A stretch of DNA of 64,000 nucleotides from Prunella strophiata (lineage: Eukaryota; Chordata; Aves; Passeriformes; Prunellidae). The DNA is taken from the NCBI GenBank assembly GCA_036583965.1, contig JAZBQD010000015.1, forward strand, positions 23,217,310 through 23,281,309, in the 5' to 3' direction. A program made the translations under genes and the position numbers. Under the pieces are notes generated by a model, which saw nothing but the letters and a program-made list of their open reading frames with translations, did not search any database and was not told where the DNA came from. Numbering within the stretch: the stretch's first letter is position 1; every line of letters begins with the position of its first letter. Below, one piece after another: positions 47,930 through 62,052 of the stretch.

Positions 47930-48890
47930 TTACATCTTGAAGCCTCATTGAAGCAAAACTGACATAGCTCTGTGTCCCAAGGTCCAGCCAATAGTGAGGC
48001 TAATTCCCAAAAGGGAATTATTCCCAATAGGCACACGTGTCCTATATACACATACACATGACTGGTCACATAGGCCAACATGGATATGGAACACAGCACT
48101 CAGGCAAGCACAAGCAGTGCCCATGGACACATCCCTTCCCTTCTCTGACTGCTTGGGGGGAAAGCCTGTTTGTGGAAAAACAAATGAATAGACATGTATT
48201 TATATGTAAATACACATGCACACAGGGAATTTAGATGCCTCCAGTAACTGACTTTATGCACTCAGTCTGTTCAGTAGCTGGCTCCTTGATTTGTTGGACG
48301 CCCCAGCTGTGGGCACATGAGCCACAGATGCCCACAGCTCCCAGTCCAGCTGCTGGTACACAGACCTGCACTCCCACAGGTACAAGAACACTGTGGGTCC
48401 TGCCAGTAATTTGTCTTAGCCACTTGGTCTAATTAGTGGTGGGCTTCTGGATTCAGTGGTCTCCCAGTTGCCTTGTGCCCAAGAGGTGCACATGTACAAA
48501 CATTTTTAGCTGGTAGCTGAACTTACCAAAGTTCAGCCAATCCCCAACATGTCTATTGGGTAGCTTGCATGGACTTCTTGGTCCGTTCAGCAGTGGTTTC
48601 AAACCCTCTGGTCTCTCCAGTATTTTGGCTGCTCCAGTATTTTGTCTTCCAAGCCTCTTATCCTACTTGCCAGCTAGTCCATGTTGGTGTTTGTTAGCAA
48701 TTTCACACTGTGTATATCCAGGCAGTGTACTTGGTCTCTGGCCTCTCTGCATGCTGACATATCAGGTACCTGAGCTCTGTAACTTGTCCAACTCCAGCTC
48801 TCACCTGGGAAAATATTTAGAAATGTAGTTTAGTAGGAAATGGCACTTGATCTGACAATAGGATGCAGTGCATTGCTGAAGAAGCTTACT
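47930..48890 (+). repeat. Interspersed repeat, copy A (possibly retroviral LTR-derived)
   Basis: It shares ordered blocks with copy B at 57890-58640 in the same orientation: GCAAGCACAAGCAG, a GTTTGTGGAAAAACAAATG-type block, TTCAGTAGCTGGCTCC, TGGTCTCCCAGTTG, TGGTCTCTCCAGTAT and AAATGTAGTTTAGTAGG. Spacing differs by indels. I cannot name the family; the length and lack of coding content suggest an old LTR. Confidence 0.5.
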
Positions 48891-51800
48891 GACCTTCATC
48901 TGTTTAAAAGTGGCTGCCTTTTTCCTTTTATTGTCACATGCTTGTTCCTGCCTAAATAATCTGGGTCTGTCCCTTTTGCATGTCTTTGTAGTTTTTGATT
49001 CTTTTTTTCTCCACCAAAGCCCTTTCTAGCATCTGGAGATTGCACAAATTCTGCTGCCAGGTTGCAGGCAGCAACCTCCTCTGTTCTGTAAGGTGCTTTG
49101 GAGAGCCTTTCCCATTGACTCTTCTTTCTGGATTTGAGTCCCAGGAAATGGGAATGTGATAGCCCTGATAGGATGCTGCCACTGACATGGTTTGTGACCC
49201 AAAGTGTATGCACTCTGTTTGGCAGAGCTAATGTGGGGAAATTCAGCTTCCTTGTATGTCTTTAAGTCTTATGGCTTTTGTGTTTATCTGCTGCATGCTG
49301 AAACTTCCAGTTGATGCCTAGACTTCAAGAAAATTTTCAGTGTCTATGGGACATGTGGAGGGGTCATGCTTCCCTATAGGTACATCTGCAAAAATTTGTA
49401 TCTGCTAGTTCTGCTTAGCAGTGCACTTAAAAGATAAATAACAGATTAAATTCCAAAATAATCTGGGAAATCAGCAGTCATTCCAGCAAAAAATGTTATG
49501 AAGTGGAAAAGATGCTAAATGTTTTTTTCGGTGTCATGAATTCTGGGTGCAGCTGGTATGGGTCCTCTGTGATGACTTTAGAATAATAACCAAAAAGTTG
49601 TGGAGTGAAACTGAGTGAGCTGCTTCTGTTGATGTGCTGTTGCCTTTCTGAATGAGGCATTTTGTGCCAAACCCCTTTCTATGTGTGCAGAATGAGGCTA
49701 ACCCTGCAAGCCTTTGAAAAGCTGTCATGAAATGTGGTATAAAAGAAGGAAATCTTAATGTCAATGTTAGTTATTGTCTTCAGGTTCACTGGTGATGAGA
49801 GCACTGCAGTGAGAAAACAATCTTGTATTGAGTCTTCCTTAAATCTTAAATAATTTTTTAATAACTTAGATTTTCCAAGACAGTTTCTGCCCTTTACGTC
49901 ACTGTTGTCTGCTATTCATTACAGCTAATGTAGCGATTACATTGATTATGTAAATCATAAACTTCTTTCTAGTGTGAAGTTAAATTGTTTTGTCAAAGCT
50001 GGCTTTGGTATGAAATTCAGAAGTAATGGAAACCAGTTGTAAAAGCCAAAGTCAGTTGGGTTTTTTGTTATTATTAATATTGTAATGGAATTATATTTGA
50101 CTGTCAGTCTCTGGAGCTTTGTACTTCTCTGTTAAAGGGGCATTAAAATAATTTTAAGATTGAAAAAGTTTGTGTGTATGCATTATTTTGGTCTCCGTAT
50201 CATTTAATGCAGATGATAAACAGTTTGATAGTTATATATCACACTCAAAGGCTGCTGTGTTTGGGTTTCCAGTGCAGCAGTGGAATGTGTAAATAAATAC
50301 CCTAGGTTCCATTGAAATTCTTTTGAAACACCTGTGAACCATTGGACAACTGCACTGTTCATAGACCTAATCTTTCTGAAACCCAGCCCTGAAAATGCTG
50401 TGCATTCTTTAAAAAAAAAAACCAAACCAACAAAACTCAGTTATCTGACACATGATGTCAATTTCTGGGAGCAGACAAGTAAGGATTTAATTAGATGGAA
50501 TCAATCTAAAAATTATAGCATATCTGGCTTAAAAAATACTTGTTTTTCTAAGTGTCTTTTAAAAAAAACCTTTTCCCTAAAATGTCATTAATGTCAAAAA
50601 TGTCATTAATGAAAGTGAAGTGCACAATTTCAGGGACTCTGAAATTCTCTGAGATGAGGTATTTCCAGAGACAGTAAGTTTGTAGCAGTTGTTGAATGAA
50701 ACCTACGTATGTGTTGTAATTTTAGGAGTGTTTGAACTGTAAGATAGTGAACATGTTCATTGGGCAGTTTACTACTTGTGATTATAAGTTCTGAATACTA
50801 GAAAATAATGTTACATGTTTCTTTGTAGGAAAGTGAACTTTGCTACTCCTTTAAGAATTGGTATTTGCTTCTTTTTAAGAGGAATGAACATGGCAATCTC
50901 TTTGGTACCTGTGTTTTGTATTCAGAATATAATACTTGTTCACACAATGGATCTTTGGGAGGGAGGTGATTTATTTGACATTGTCATTAATACTTTTTCT
51001 CACATGCCTCCAAAGAATTCAGCTAAGCAGGCATGCTCTTTAAAAATAAAAATTACTTAAACATTCCTAATCTATTTACCAGTAACTGAAAAAAAACCCA
51101 TTAATGTGTTTGGAAGGATATTATTGTACCTCTCAAGTGCTCGGTTTCTACTTGTCCTCAGTGAAATTCTGAGGTTCTATTAGCAATAACAAGAAAATGC
51201 AAATAATTTGCATTTGAAAAAACAATGGACAGGCAGATCCCTAAACTATACTTAGTATCTCCTCAGTGTTGCTAGTGAGGGATTGGCAAGAACTGAGGTT
51301 TTTACCCACATTACCTTCAATTTAAGGATTTAACACATATTTATTTTATTTGTATAAAGCAAACCTAATGTAATGTATGTTTATTATCTGAGTTTACAGC
51401 TTACTTTCTGTTGGTAGTTTTAATCTAGGAGAATGTTGCTGTTTTGCCCTTTGGGCTTACTATTTTGTGTGTGGAAATGAGCAGCTCTTTCACTGAACAT
51501 TTCACGCAACATTCCAGTTGGACTGAGATTTCATTGTTTGTAGGTGAACAGAAAGAATGGATAAAGAGTTTTATTCTGTTACAGCTCACCACCTGTTTGG
51601 TTGGTTTTTGGTTCAAGAGTACCTTGTTTTTCATCCATCACTAACATCTGTTAATGCATCTTCCAAGGGGAACTTTGCCAGGGTCATGGTCAGATACTAT
51701 CTTTGAGCTAACAATGAGGACAAATTGTAACTGTATTTCATAACGGGGTTAATGTGCTCACCCTATGTCTCTAAATAGATGTTTCTGAATGTCTTTCATG

Positions 51801-54800
51801 ATAATATCAACTGCACTTATTATTTGCATACAGTTTTGAATATATTTTCTCTATCTTCTCTGGAATGTTAATGTGTACTGACTACATTAGTCTGTGAGGC
51901 TTGGATGCTTTGCATACTCAAGCTTCATTTTTCATAATGTAGTCCCTTCAGCTTGCTAGAACATTATTACAGGTCTGTCTGATACATCTTATCACTTGAT
52001 ATGAATAAAGTCCTTTTAACCAATTATTGTGAATATTTAGAGAAAATCCACTGTTCATTTGTGACAGTAGCAATTACCTGTCACTTTTAATCAGAGGTTT
52101 AAAAAACTTTGTTTTCGGGACTTTCATATTGTCCAGTTTCAGTCTAACTGCCTACTCATGGTTTCCAGTAACAGAACTAAAAACATTCATGCCTGGCATC
52201 TCATAATGAAGCAGATTATTCATAGAATTACTTTGGTATGTGCAAAAGTACAAGTATTAATTTAATTTCTGTTGTTTCACTTCACAGATGAACTAGAAAG
52301 GATATTTCAGTCAGTCTATTTTAGTGGAGCTGCATGTGTAGCTGCAGTTCTGTGTGTCCTTTAAATGTTTTATAAACAGCTGGTAAAGCACTTAAATCTT
52401 TAGGTAAAAGATACTCTGTAATCATCTGTAGCTCTTAAAAATTACCAAGCACACCTTAGAACAGCTAAGATGTGACTGGATGCCTGAGTGCAATTTATTA
52501 CTGCATTGTTTGCGAGTAAGATTTTACAAGTCTATAAATTTTGTTGTAATTTTTATTCAAATAGTATCAAGTTACTTTGATAGATCTTTATGATTTACAA
52601 TGTTCTCCTTCTCCCTGCAATGTTCTAGAAGAATAGTTTATAATAGCAAACAGACAACTTTATAGACAGATTTATTTATTTATATAAGTTTTGTTTATAA
52701 GATTTATTTATATAATAAGTTTATTCTCAATTCAGGATAGTTTCTTTCCTGTTTAGGTGTCATCTGTGCCTGTTTGATCAGTCCATCTCAAGAGATGGGG
52801 ACTGGTTAATAAATCTGGATTGATGTAAATACATTGTAAGATAAATTGTCTGTATCTGATTGGATGCTGGTTCCAGAATCAGTCACAGTGGGTCTTGTGT
52901 TTTGTGGTCTGTAGCTTTGGGATTCTTTGACATCTCCTCAAGACAACACCTTTTACTTGGTTCTCTTCCTTGGGGTGTGAAAAGATGTTTTATACTCTGC
53001 TGCTGGTCTTAAGGAAGGTCTTAAGGCCTTCCCTAGTGTTTCCCTAGCTGATTGTGCACACTCAATGTTCTCTTTGGCTGTTGTCACATTCCTAACTGTG
53101 TTTATTCATCTTGAATTTGGGATGCCCATCAGCTCAGTGCTGAGCTACACAGTGCTAGTAGAATTAGCAGCCAAGAGTGAGATGGAAAGAAGGAACTTTA
53201 CAGCAGCTTCACCACCAAAGGCAGCATCTCATATAATGTTCAGGAACTGCAAAACTGCTTTCCTGGATGGGGCAGCCATCTGCGGTGCTGCTGTAAAACA
53301 AATCCAGACTTGCATAATTCTAGTGGGATATTTCCACAGTTAATTTAGAATTTGGTATGATCATATCTTGCTGTCATATGAATAACTAGGCTTTATGTAA
53401 TTATAGATGATATAACCAGGATATTCACACACTGGAGAAAAGAGCAGTGAATTGGCAGAGAAATACACTTTTCATTTGCCCCAGTTAAATGTGCTTTGCA
53501 TTTGAGCTAATGAAGATAATGAAGGAGAGGGGAAGAAAACCAGAAATCAGAAGGGCATTACATGATCAGAAAATAAAGAAAAGTAATTATATTAGATGTA
53601 AGATATTCAACATTTTCCAAGGAAATTAGGGGGATTAAAATGAAAGTTTCACAGTAGTAACTTAAATGGAACTGTGGTCACTTCTTTACAATGAAAAATA
53701 TAAATTTTCAGGTTCTTTACTTTTGAGCAGTGATATATCTATTATTGAAGAAAGCTGTGCTCCATGTAAAGATGATAGTCTTTCATGAATTTTTTAAAAA
53801 AGGTAGTAAGTTATTAAAAGTGCAAATTTATAGACAAACAAGCAGAAAGATTTAAATGCTCATGCAGAAAGAGAGGTCTGCTTGGAAACTGCAGATACAG
53901 AGCAAACACCCCTTTCCAAGGGCTGGCAGGGGGTATGTTGGGAAATGAACTTACTATCCCAATATATTTCTTACCATTTAGCTCCCTAGAGTTGTATGCA
54001 AGCGCACAGCATACAGTCTGCAATATACAGAAAAAGAAATTATCTAATACTGTAACTTTAAAAATGAGGCACTTGAAAATACTCTGCATAGAGATTATCT
54101 TAAAGAATTCAGGTTTATCAGTAATAATTCTTTCTATTCCCTCATCCATTCTGAGGGAACTGTACACATGGTTTCTTCTTACTTCTTTTTTGATTTTCAA
54201 AATCTGTTACCAGGCTATAAGAATGTAAGATGGGCAAAAGAGAAATGCATGGCTATTCACATTTTCTCACGTTTTTTCTCTCACCATTTGTTTTCTAGTT
54301 TGGAGTGTGGGCAGTTGGTGAGTGTGTATATTCCCAGCACTTCTGTCTCCAATAGATACTAGGTGGACTTAAGAGAAGATGAGGGAACACAGCTATCAGG
54401 TGGAGGGACAAGAAATGCCTTACTGAAGGGAACTGGGGTTTTTTTTTGAGCTGTCATGAGTATTATGACAGACTAGGCCTGAATGCCTTCGAAGCTAGTT
54501 GTCAAAGCTATCTGTGGCTGTACTCATTGTTTGTCTCCCCTTTGTTGCCATGTCAGCCTAACTAGAGTTCAGTCACAGCTTTTGGCTTTGGGCCTTGCGT
54601 TTTCCTTGAAACAGAAGCTTTGTCACAGTATGACTTTTCCTTGAGCCAACAAGATAATGATAAGATGGTTATCTCACTGTCTTCAAAACATCCACTGAGC
54701 AAGATTAGAAGAATGGAGAAAGCTGTTTCTCTGTCAAATGCAGGGAATAGTGCACAGGGTAGTATTTTCAGGATAGTATGTAAAAGGCATAATCTCCAAA

Positions 54801-57800
54801 ATTTTAATCTCTATGAACAAAACAGGAAACTTGTAAAAATTTGGCTTCTCTTACACTATTTCTTTTCCTAGGGGCTATCTTGATAGTGAAGAAGTGAGAA
54901 TTTAGGGAAAATATCCTGGGAAAAATCATACTTTCAAACCTTTCAATATTTCTCAGCTGCTTCTGATTAGTCATCAAAAAGCTTGTTGGAAGAGAGGATC
55001 AGAGAAGGTATAAGCATGTATTAGGAATGGATGCATTTCTTAATTTCTAAGTAATGGGGCTCTTAGCTTTTCTCTTTTTAAAGGACACAACTTATAAAGT
55101 GAAGAGCTAATTCATGGAGCTGTACAGTCACGTAGTATTATAGAGTCCTGTAGCTTTAAGCCAAACTTAGTTTGAAGGATGGTTACTGATCTGAATGTGT
55201 GGGTCTTGGAATGTCACACTGAGATGAAGATAAAGTCTTTAAAATTTGGCATGGTGGGCATTTTAATAGGCTAATTCATATATTCTCCATTTCAGTGGGC
55301 TAAATGTTGAGAGAATGCCTTATATTAGCAGAGGGGACAGAATTGTATTTATCTTTTATACTTGGAATTTTAGCTGATAAGAGCTCTGAAGGAGGCTGGA
55401 ACCCTTGTTCTTGCAGCAGTTTCAAGAACTGTTAGAGGTTGGAAGTTAATACATGCTAGATGCTGATCACAGAAATAGATGAAGGACAAAGAAAAGAGGT
55501 AAAGCCTTATTTGTCTCACATCCCACGCAGGACAGAGGTTTAGAAATAATTGTGCAGGAGTAAGGAAAGGATTGGTCTGAGAGGTCCAGGTACATCAAAA
55601 ATAAGAACAATAAAGTACAAAACTGATGGTGAAAGTGCTGATGAAGATGAGAAAAAAAAAAATCAAGTGACATGAGAAAGCCATTTGAAACACAAATGAC
55701 CTAAAAGTATTATTTCTAAAGGGTCTGGTGTGAATGTATTTAAGCACTGTAACTTCCAGGTGAAGTTATATTACAACTTTTAGTTCACAAAACTTTGTCA
55801 TTTTCAAATCTCTCCTTAGTGATTAATGCCTGCAACCCTTACCTTTAGACACTGTCAATGAAACAACTGTCCCTGTGAGAAACCTTCCCATTTGAAAGTT
55901 TTCTTACCCACCCTTTGCTCAGCAGGCTCTTAAAGACAGGCAGATCGAATGACTTGGCACTGTCTTGCTGTCGTGTCAGTAGAGAGGACTATATGATGAG
56001 CTAATGGAAGTTTTGCAGCCCTTACTACCTATAGACATTCATCTTATGCAGCTGCCAAATTCATTTGCAAGGGTAAGCAACTGCCTTGATACTTGCCAAA
56101 TGTTTCTACTGCCATAATAGCCCAGTATATTCAGTGATGTGTAACATACCCCATGCTAGCTGCTGAATCTTTCTACATTTTTTGTAAGCACAGGGGTGCC
56201 AGGGTTCCATTTTAGTTTTGATTCAAATCTTTCAGTCATCCTCTCTTCTCAAGGATTTTCAGGCTCCTAGGTGATCGCAAATGCTAACCCCAGGTCTCTG
56301 CAGAGCTGGTTTGCTTGCGTATTACTAAATAAGAACAGAAGTCCTTCAGACTTATCCTGGGGCTACCACTTTGTGGGCAGAGCACCTTCACAGGGCTTAG
56401 CAATCTGGTGGTTTGATAGTTTTTGCACTAGAAGGTCCAGCCTGAATCACTTAAGCTGGTGTCATTCCTTTCAACATTCATGTTTGCTCTCTGTTCCAAA
56501 TGGCATCTTTCAAGACACATTCTTTCTTTAGGGCATCCTCAGTTTTCTCAAATGTTTTTCCCCTTTGTCTCATGTACCTTAGAGTGATTCTTTTTTTAAG
56601 TCTATATTGGAGAGATTCTTCCTCAGTTCTGTGTGACAAGAGATCCTCCCTCTCCCTCCAAGATGCTCCCCTGATTTAAGACATTCTCCTTTTCAGGGTG
56701 TTCTGTCTTAAATGTGTCTAAATTTACATGGGCCACTTGATGCAGTTAATGGCTGTGATACAAACCTATCACTTGTAAAATTTGTGGCCATTGAGCTTTT
56801 TCAGCAATCCATAGTGATTTGGCTACTTTAATTTCTGACTGTATTATAGCTGTGATTCATTCATGTCAATAGTTCTCCAGGGTGCACTGTTTGTATAATT
56901 TTCTGATATTAATTCTAGACTTTTTCACAGCAAAACCAGGAGATATAGAAGGCAGTGAAGTGATGTAAGGGGTGCATGTATGTTTATTTTCTTCAGTGGT
57001 GAGCAGAATTTCTCTCCTGCTACCTGTGGTTTGCTGTCCTTCAGCTGTGGTAATACAAGTCTTTAGAAATATGGTTTGCAATTCACCCTACAATCCAGAT
57101 AGAGTCTGAAGAAGCTTTTTCAAGATATTTCTTTCTGTGAATTATTTGTCCTGTGGCATACTGGATTAGGGAACTGCTGATGATTAAAATTAAGCCAGCT
57201 CAGAAAAAAATTATTAATATCAGTTGTCCAGATTTGTGAGTGCTTATATCAGCACAGTTAAGGGGCAGGAACATGACAGGGTTGGGGGGAGGCAGAAGTG
57301 AATGTTTTGACAATGTACCACATCTAGTGTTGACTTAAACCAATTATTAAATTCATATTCAATTCTTATGCTTGCAAAATAAATAGATTATTCTGTAGCT
57401 AGATCATCTTGCTGAACTGGCTGTGCACTGTGTTGCATAAGTGCAGGTGTTGGTGGAAGGTGTAGGATGAAGGGTGGATTGTGGCAACGTCTTTGGTTTT
57501 TGTAATTGTCTTGGAGCTACACCTACTGTTTTAGCTCGAAGATGTCTATATGTATCATTAATATCCAGGCTTTTCACATTCTGTGATTTCTCATCCAAGC
57601 ACTGATATAACCTTAGGCTGATGAGCAGAACTATTTTTAAAAGGAAAAAAAATAGAAAGAAAAAAAAAAATCTTGGTTGGCAGCCAGCTTCATTTTTTAC
57701 AAGGGTTATTTTACACTCATGCAGAACAATATGAAATTCAGGCAGTTCATCAGGCATTTGCTCAAAAGAAAACTTCACAGCAGTATTTTGCTATAATTAC

Positions 57801-57889
57801 ATTAGTGTGGAAACTTAGTGTCTCTAGCAACATTAAGCACTTAGGTAATAAAGTAACACAAGTTTAGGTAAGTCTAATATTGGGAGTTG

Positions 57890-58640
57890 CTACATCTGGT
57901 AGCCCATTATAGAGGAGACTGCTGCAGCTCCTTGTGGTCAGGACCACAAGGATGTATCTTCAAGAGTACACACGTGCACACTACATGTGTGTATACAGAC
58001 AGAATCAGAAAGTTCAGTGCTCATGCAAACACAAGCAGCTTCAATGGCCTCATCCTTTCCATTCACTGGCTGACTGTTGAAGGGAGCTTGTTTGTGGCAA
58101 ATGCTTGTGTACACAACATGGATCCTCCAGCAAGTGGCCTTAAATTCTTACTCTGCTCAGTTACTGGTCCCTGGATCCCTTGGTCTCCCAGCTGACTGCA
58201 CAAACATGCACTGGGTCTCTCTGGCAGCTGGTTTAGCTGTCCCCAGGTGTCCTGGTGTCCCTCTGGTAGCCAAATCTCAGACCTTCTGGTCTCTGCAGTA
58301 TCTGGCCCAGACTCATGGTCTCTCAGCTCCCAAGCCTTCTGTGTGGCTAGTATGGCGTGGAGTTTGCCCGAGGTCACACACTGACCCAGGTATCCAGGCC
58401 CTGTGCCTGGGCTCCAGCCTCTGCCTTCTGCTGCCTCAGGCACCCTGGGCCCCTGAGACCTGTGCTGGTACAACTCCAGCTGCTGGCATCTGTGTTTCTG
58501 TGCATGGTCACACCCAGTGGAGATTTTCCCTCCCCCAGGAAAACAGTTACAAATGTAGTTTAACAAGCAGATAGGACAATCTGCAGTGCTCAGGCCCAGG
58601 GCATGGCTGAACAACCATACTGGGCAGCCACCTGCTTACA
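57890..58640 (+). repeat. Interspersed repeat, copy B (possibly retroviral LTR-derived)
   Basis: It shows the same ordered blocks as copy A: GCAAACACAAGCAG, GTTTGTGGCAAATG, CTCAGTTACTGGTCCC, TGGTCTCCCAGCTG, TGGTCTCTGCAGTAT and AAATGTAGTTTAACAAG. Its middle part is more GC-rich and carries open frames of up to 183 codons with no recognisable product, which I treat as chance. Confidence 0.5.
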
Positions 58641-60039
58641 TACTGTTAGTCCTTTTCTCCCCCTCCCCATGTCCTCCTATGCTTGTTCTTTCCCAACCAC
58701 TTTCACGGTTCACTATCCCTTGTGTTGCCTTCAGTTCTTCCTCTAAATATCCTATACTGTCTTCTGCAATCCCAAAATACTGTTTCTGTTTCCCATACCC
58801 AGTGGACAGTAACCCCCTCCTTGTGTCTGTGAGGTGGTCTAGAGCGAGCCTCTCCTGTGGACTCTGGGTCTCTCTTGCCCCTGGGGCCTGGAAGCAGCAG
58901 GACTAAGGGCTTGGTTTTCTTTCTTGGGTTCCTCTGTCCCACACTGGCCATTTGTGCTCTTTGTGTCTGTGGGGAGGAGTCTTTAATCACTGACTTATTT
59001 TTGTCTCTAAAAAGTCAAGAGTCTGGGTGGGCACTGCACAGCTGCTTCAACAGTGGAGAGTACAGCAGTAGGCTCACCTGTGACCACTCAATGCTGATAC
59101 TGCCAGAGTCTAAACTATGTGAAGCACATCCAATTTTTGTTCAGTTACTGAAGAACAACTAAATTAAAATAACCCAAAACCTCCAGCTTTATATTCTTTA
59201 TATAAGTAAAGTGCAAAGTGAGGGGAAATAGGAAAGGATTAGGTGTTTATAAGTAATGGTTTTCATACAGGGCTTCTAACCACAAGAGGATTTTGTTTCT
59301 CAAATTTAAGTGTAATAGGCTTCAGACTATAAAATGCTTTATTTAATCTTGGCTTGAAAGCAATGCCAGTGAAGTGGACTGGTCACAATTTTGTTAGGTG
59401 GTACTGACAGGCCAAGTCTTAGAAATGGTTCCAAAAGTGCTTGTTATTCTAAATGCTAATTGATTTTTAGCAGTTAAAAGTCTCCCTTTGTTTAGTGTGA
59501 ATTTCTTGTTTTGAATGCGGCTTGCGTCTGCTTTGGTTTTTTTCCCCTTAGAGCAAACAAGTTTATACCTAGATCTTTATAGCCTTAGGATATTTCAAGC
59601 TATAATTATTTCTCTTTCCTTCCCCCTGCTTCTAGGCTCCCTTGTTTTCAAGGCTGGACATGTTAAGCTTAGGAAGCTGTTGCCACTATCTCAAGTGGTG
59701 TTTGTTTCCACCCTCCGGACGCTTTCAGTGGAGTACGTCATTTTTCAAACTTAGTTTTTGCTTTTTGTACTTGAGAACACCTTTGCTTGTCTCTGCTGGG
59801 TTTTCTCTTTCTCCGATTTGTTGCTTTAGTTTAGACCACAGAGATTTAAAGCCTTGCATGCGTTTTTATGTGAAGGCTTGCCTTAAGGTGATACGTTGTT
59901 GAGCAAACATTAGAAATGGAGGCACATCTTGTTAATAAAAATCAGACTTTTTTTATCCTGAAAAAAACGCCTGTATAAATATAATAAAAGTCAGTTGTTT
60001 GCTGATGGATATTTTGAGAACCCCTTCGCTGTAGCGCAC

Positions 60040-60480
60040 TGGGCGATCTGTCAGGAGTGCGGCAGCCCCAGCCCTGGCGGTGCCGCCTCGCGGCCCGGGC
60101 CCAGCGGCGAAGCCGGCGCTCGCCCGGGAGCCGCCTCAGGGCCGGCGCGGCGGCGCTCGGGGCCCGCTCGCACCGAGGCGTTCGTGCCGCTCCTCCGGCG
60201 CCGCAGCTCGGCCGGGGAGCGCAGCGGGCTCTTTAAGAAGCCCCCGTGCCGGTGGCTGTCGCCGGCTGCCAAGAGCGGGAGAAGCCGAGCTTTGCGGCGA
60301 AGCCCGAGCGTAACCAGCCGGCTGGGGGAGATGCCGCCCCGCAGTGACTGACAGCAGGACCAGCTCTATGCAAATGGCGCCGGGGGCTCTGCCGGGGCTC
60401 TCTCCACACGCGCCGCCGCCTCTCGCCTCCCGCTCCCCGTAACGCGCCCTGCCTCGCACAAAGCAATTGTTGCTTTTTTG
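60040..60480 (+). promoter_or_regulatory. CpG island, probable FSBP promoter and 5' UTR
   Basis: A dense CpG block inside the RAD54B intron lies 440 bases before the FSBP start codon. It includes an octamer ATGCAAAT at 60368-60375. A TATAAAT at 59974-59980 lies upstream of the block. The transcription start cannot be fixed from sequence. The many open frames through this block on both strands are GC-rich by-products. Confidence 0.65.
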
Positions 60481-60919
60481 GGGGGGACGTCGTTACACGT
60501 AAAATCATCTCCAGCACGGTTTCAGTTTGAGATTGTGTGAGGGAGCGGGGAGATGTGTCAGAGCTTGTTACTCCAGCTAAATTAGGTAATTTTTAGCTGG
60601 GTAATGTGCTAATCTTTAAACCTTTATGTTTTTAAATCCTGCATATGTCTGGTCTCTTCATACAAAAGTGTATTTTGCTTGTTTCTTCTCGCCTTCTTCA
60701 GTCTGAAGCCTTATGTAGGTCAGGCTTGGCTTAAGCAGATTTCCTGAACCTGCGTCAGCTTAAGCTGAAGGAATTTTAATAAACCCTCCCTTGTAGGCGT
60801 GGGCCTAAATGAGACTAGCCTAGTTAAGCCTGATCTTTTTCTGTTTGTGAAAAAGAGCTGAGCAGAGCTAGGGACTGCATGGTGGCTCCAGGAACGGCTT
60901 CCTTAATTCAAAGATAACA

Positions 60920-61290
60920 ATGGTTGGGAAGGCCAGATCTTCTAATTTTACCTTATCTGAAAAGCTCGATTTGCTAAAACTCGTGAAGCCGTATGTTAAA
61001 ATTCTCGAGGAACATACCAATAAGCATTCTGTAATAGTGGAAAAAAACAAATGCTGGGATATTATAGCTGATAACTACAATGCCATCGGAGTAGATCGCC
61101 CTCCTCGTACTGCACAGGGCCTGCGCACGCTGTACAAGAGGCTCAAAGAATATGCCAAACAGGAGCTATTGCAGCAAAAGGAGACTCACTCAGATTGTAA
61201 AAGCAGCATTTCCGAGCCAACCAAGAAAGTTGTGGAAATGATTCCACAGATTTCCAATGTGTGTTTAAGAGACAGGAGCGGTGTTCAAAG
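60920..61290 (+). CDS. FSBP: FSBP, fibrinogen silencer-binding protein; first coding exon
   Basis: The ATG at 60920 (A at -3) opens [15 protein letters not shown]..., nearly identical to vertebrate FSBP as I recall it. The exon gives 123 codons plus two bases and ends at the GTGAGA donor (61291). Residues about 7-85 form a Myb/SANT-like DNA-binding domain, including W46 and the [19 protein letters not shown] helix (60-78). The human protein has about 299 residues, so this is roughly the first two fifths; the coiled-coil C-terminal part is beyond the window. FSBP is a nuclear transcription factor known for repressing the gamma-fibrinogen promoter. It sits inside a RAD54B intron on the same strand with its own CpG island. 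Confidence 0.93.
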
Positions 61291-62019
61291 GTGAGACAAT
61301 TCTTTTTATTTTGTTACTGAATGAAAATTATGGCGCCTCCTATCTACTTTGTAATGCTTTTGCTTGTGCTCAGGCACCTAAAGGAAGTGTTTATCAGAGA
61401 AAATTCCCAAATGGGGAACAATGACAAAAATAATACTGCTGTTGTTTTATGAGAAGCTTTATGTTGACTTAGCATTGCATTCATTTTTTTCAGCTCTTTC
61501 AAAGCTTGTTTCAGAGTCTTTGTCATACTCTGGAAAGTGAGGGTTAAGAGGGAATCAAAGGGAAATAGTAGCTCCAACCTCTACCCCTCCCCTACCTTTT
61601 AATAGGCAGATTATTCAAACACTGGCAAAGTGATGGCTATTCTCCTCCATTTAAGGTAATACTGCAGTAATTTTGCAACATATGGAACTGTTACCAGTTT
61701 ATATAGGATTTTAAATAAAGTTAGTTCACAGAGCTAAGAAACCTTATTCACCTTTTTTCTCTCATTTACTTTGGTGTTTGCATGTTATGTTTTAGCTAAT
61801 CCCAGCCCTTTAAAGGAAAAAAAAAAAAGATTATCCACACTGCAGTGCCTTTGTGAGTGCAAATGTTTTTTTAAATTATACTTTTCTTGCACTGACGATG
61901 GTTCCCTGAAGCTGGAGCAAAGCTAATTGCAGTCTAAACTCCAAGCAGTTCTGTGTCGTATGTGAGGTAGTTTAAATACAGAGAAACTGAGAGGTACAGC
62001 ACTACAGCACTAGAAGTTT

Positions 62020-62052
<33 letters not shown>

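Larger units (their letters stand above)
46926..60039 (+). other. Long RAD54B intron, 5' part
   Basis: No exon continuing RAD54B was found. It contains two diverged copies of an interspersed repeat (about 47930-48890 and 57890-58640), some short direct repeats (50580-50610, 52660-52730) and otherwise unremarkable AT-rich sequence. Open frames here have no recognisable protein content. Confidence 0.55.

Noticed and set aside
58063..58614. Open frames of 165-183 codons on both strands
   Set aside because: They lie in repeat copy B, are GC-rich, lack recognisable motifs and have no splice context; chance frames.
59995..60517. Open frames on both strands in the FSBP CpG island
   Set aside because: Same GC effect; no conserved protein content.
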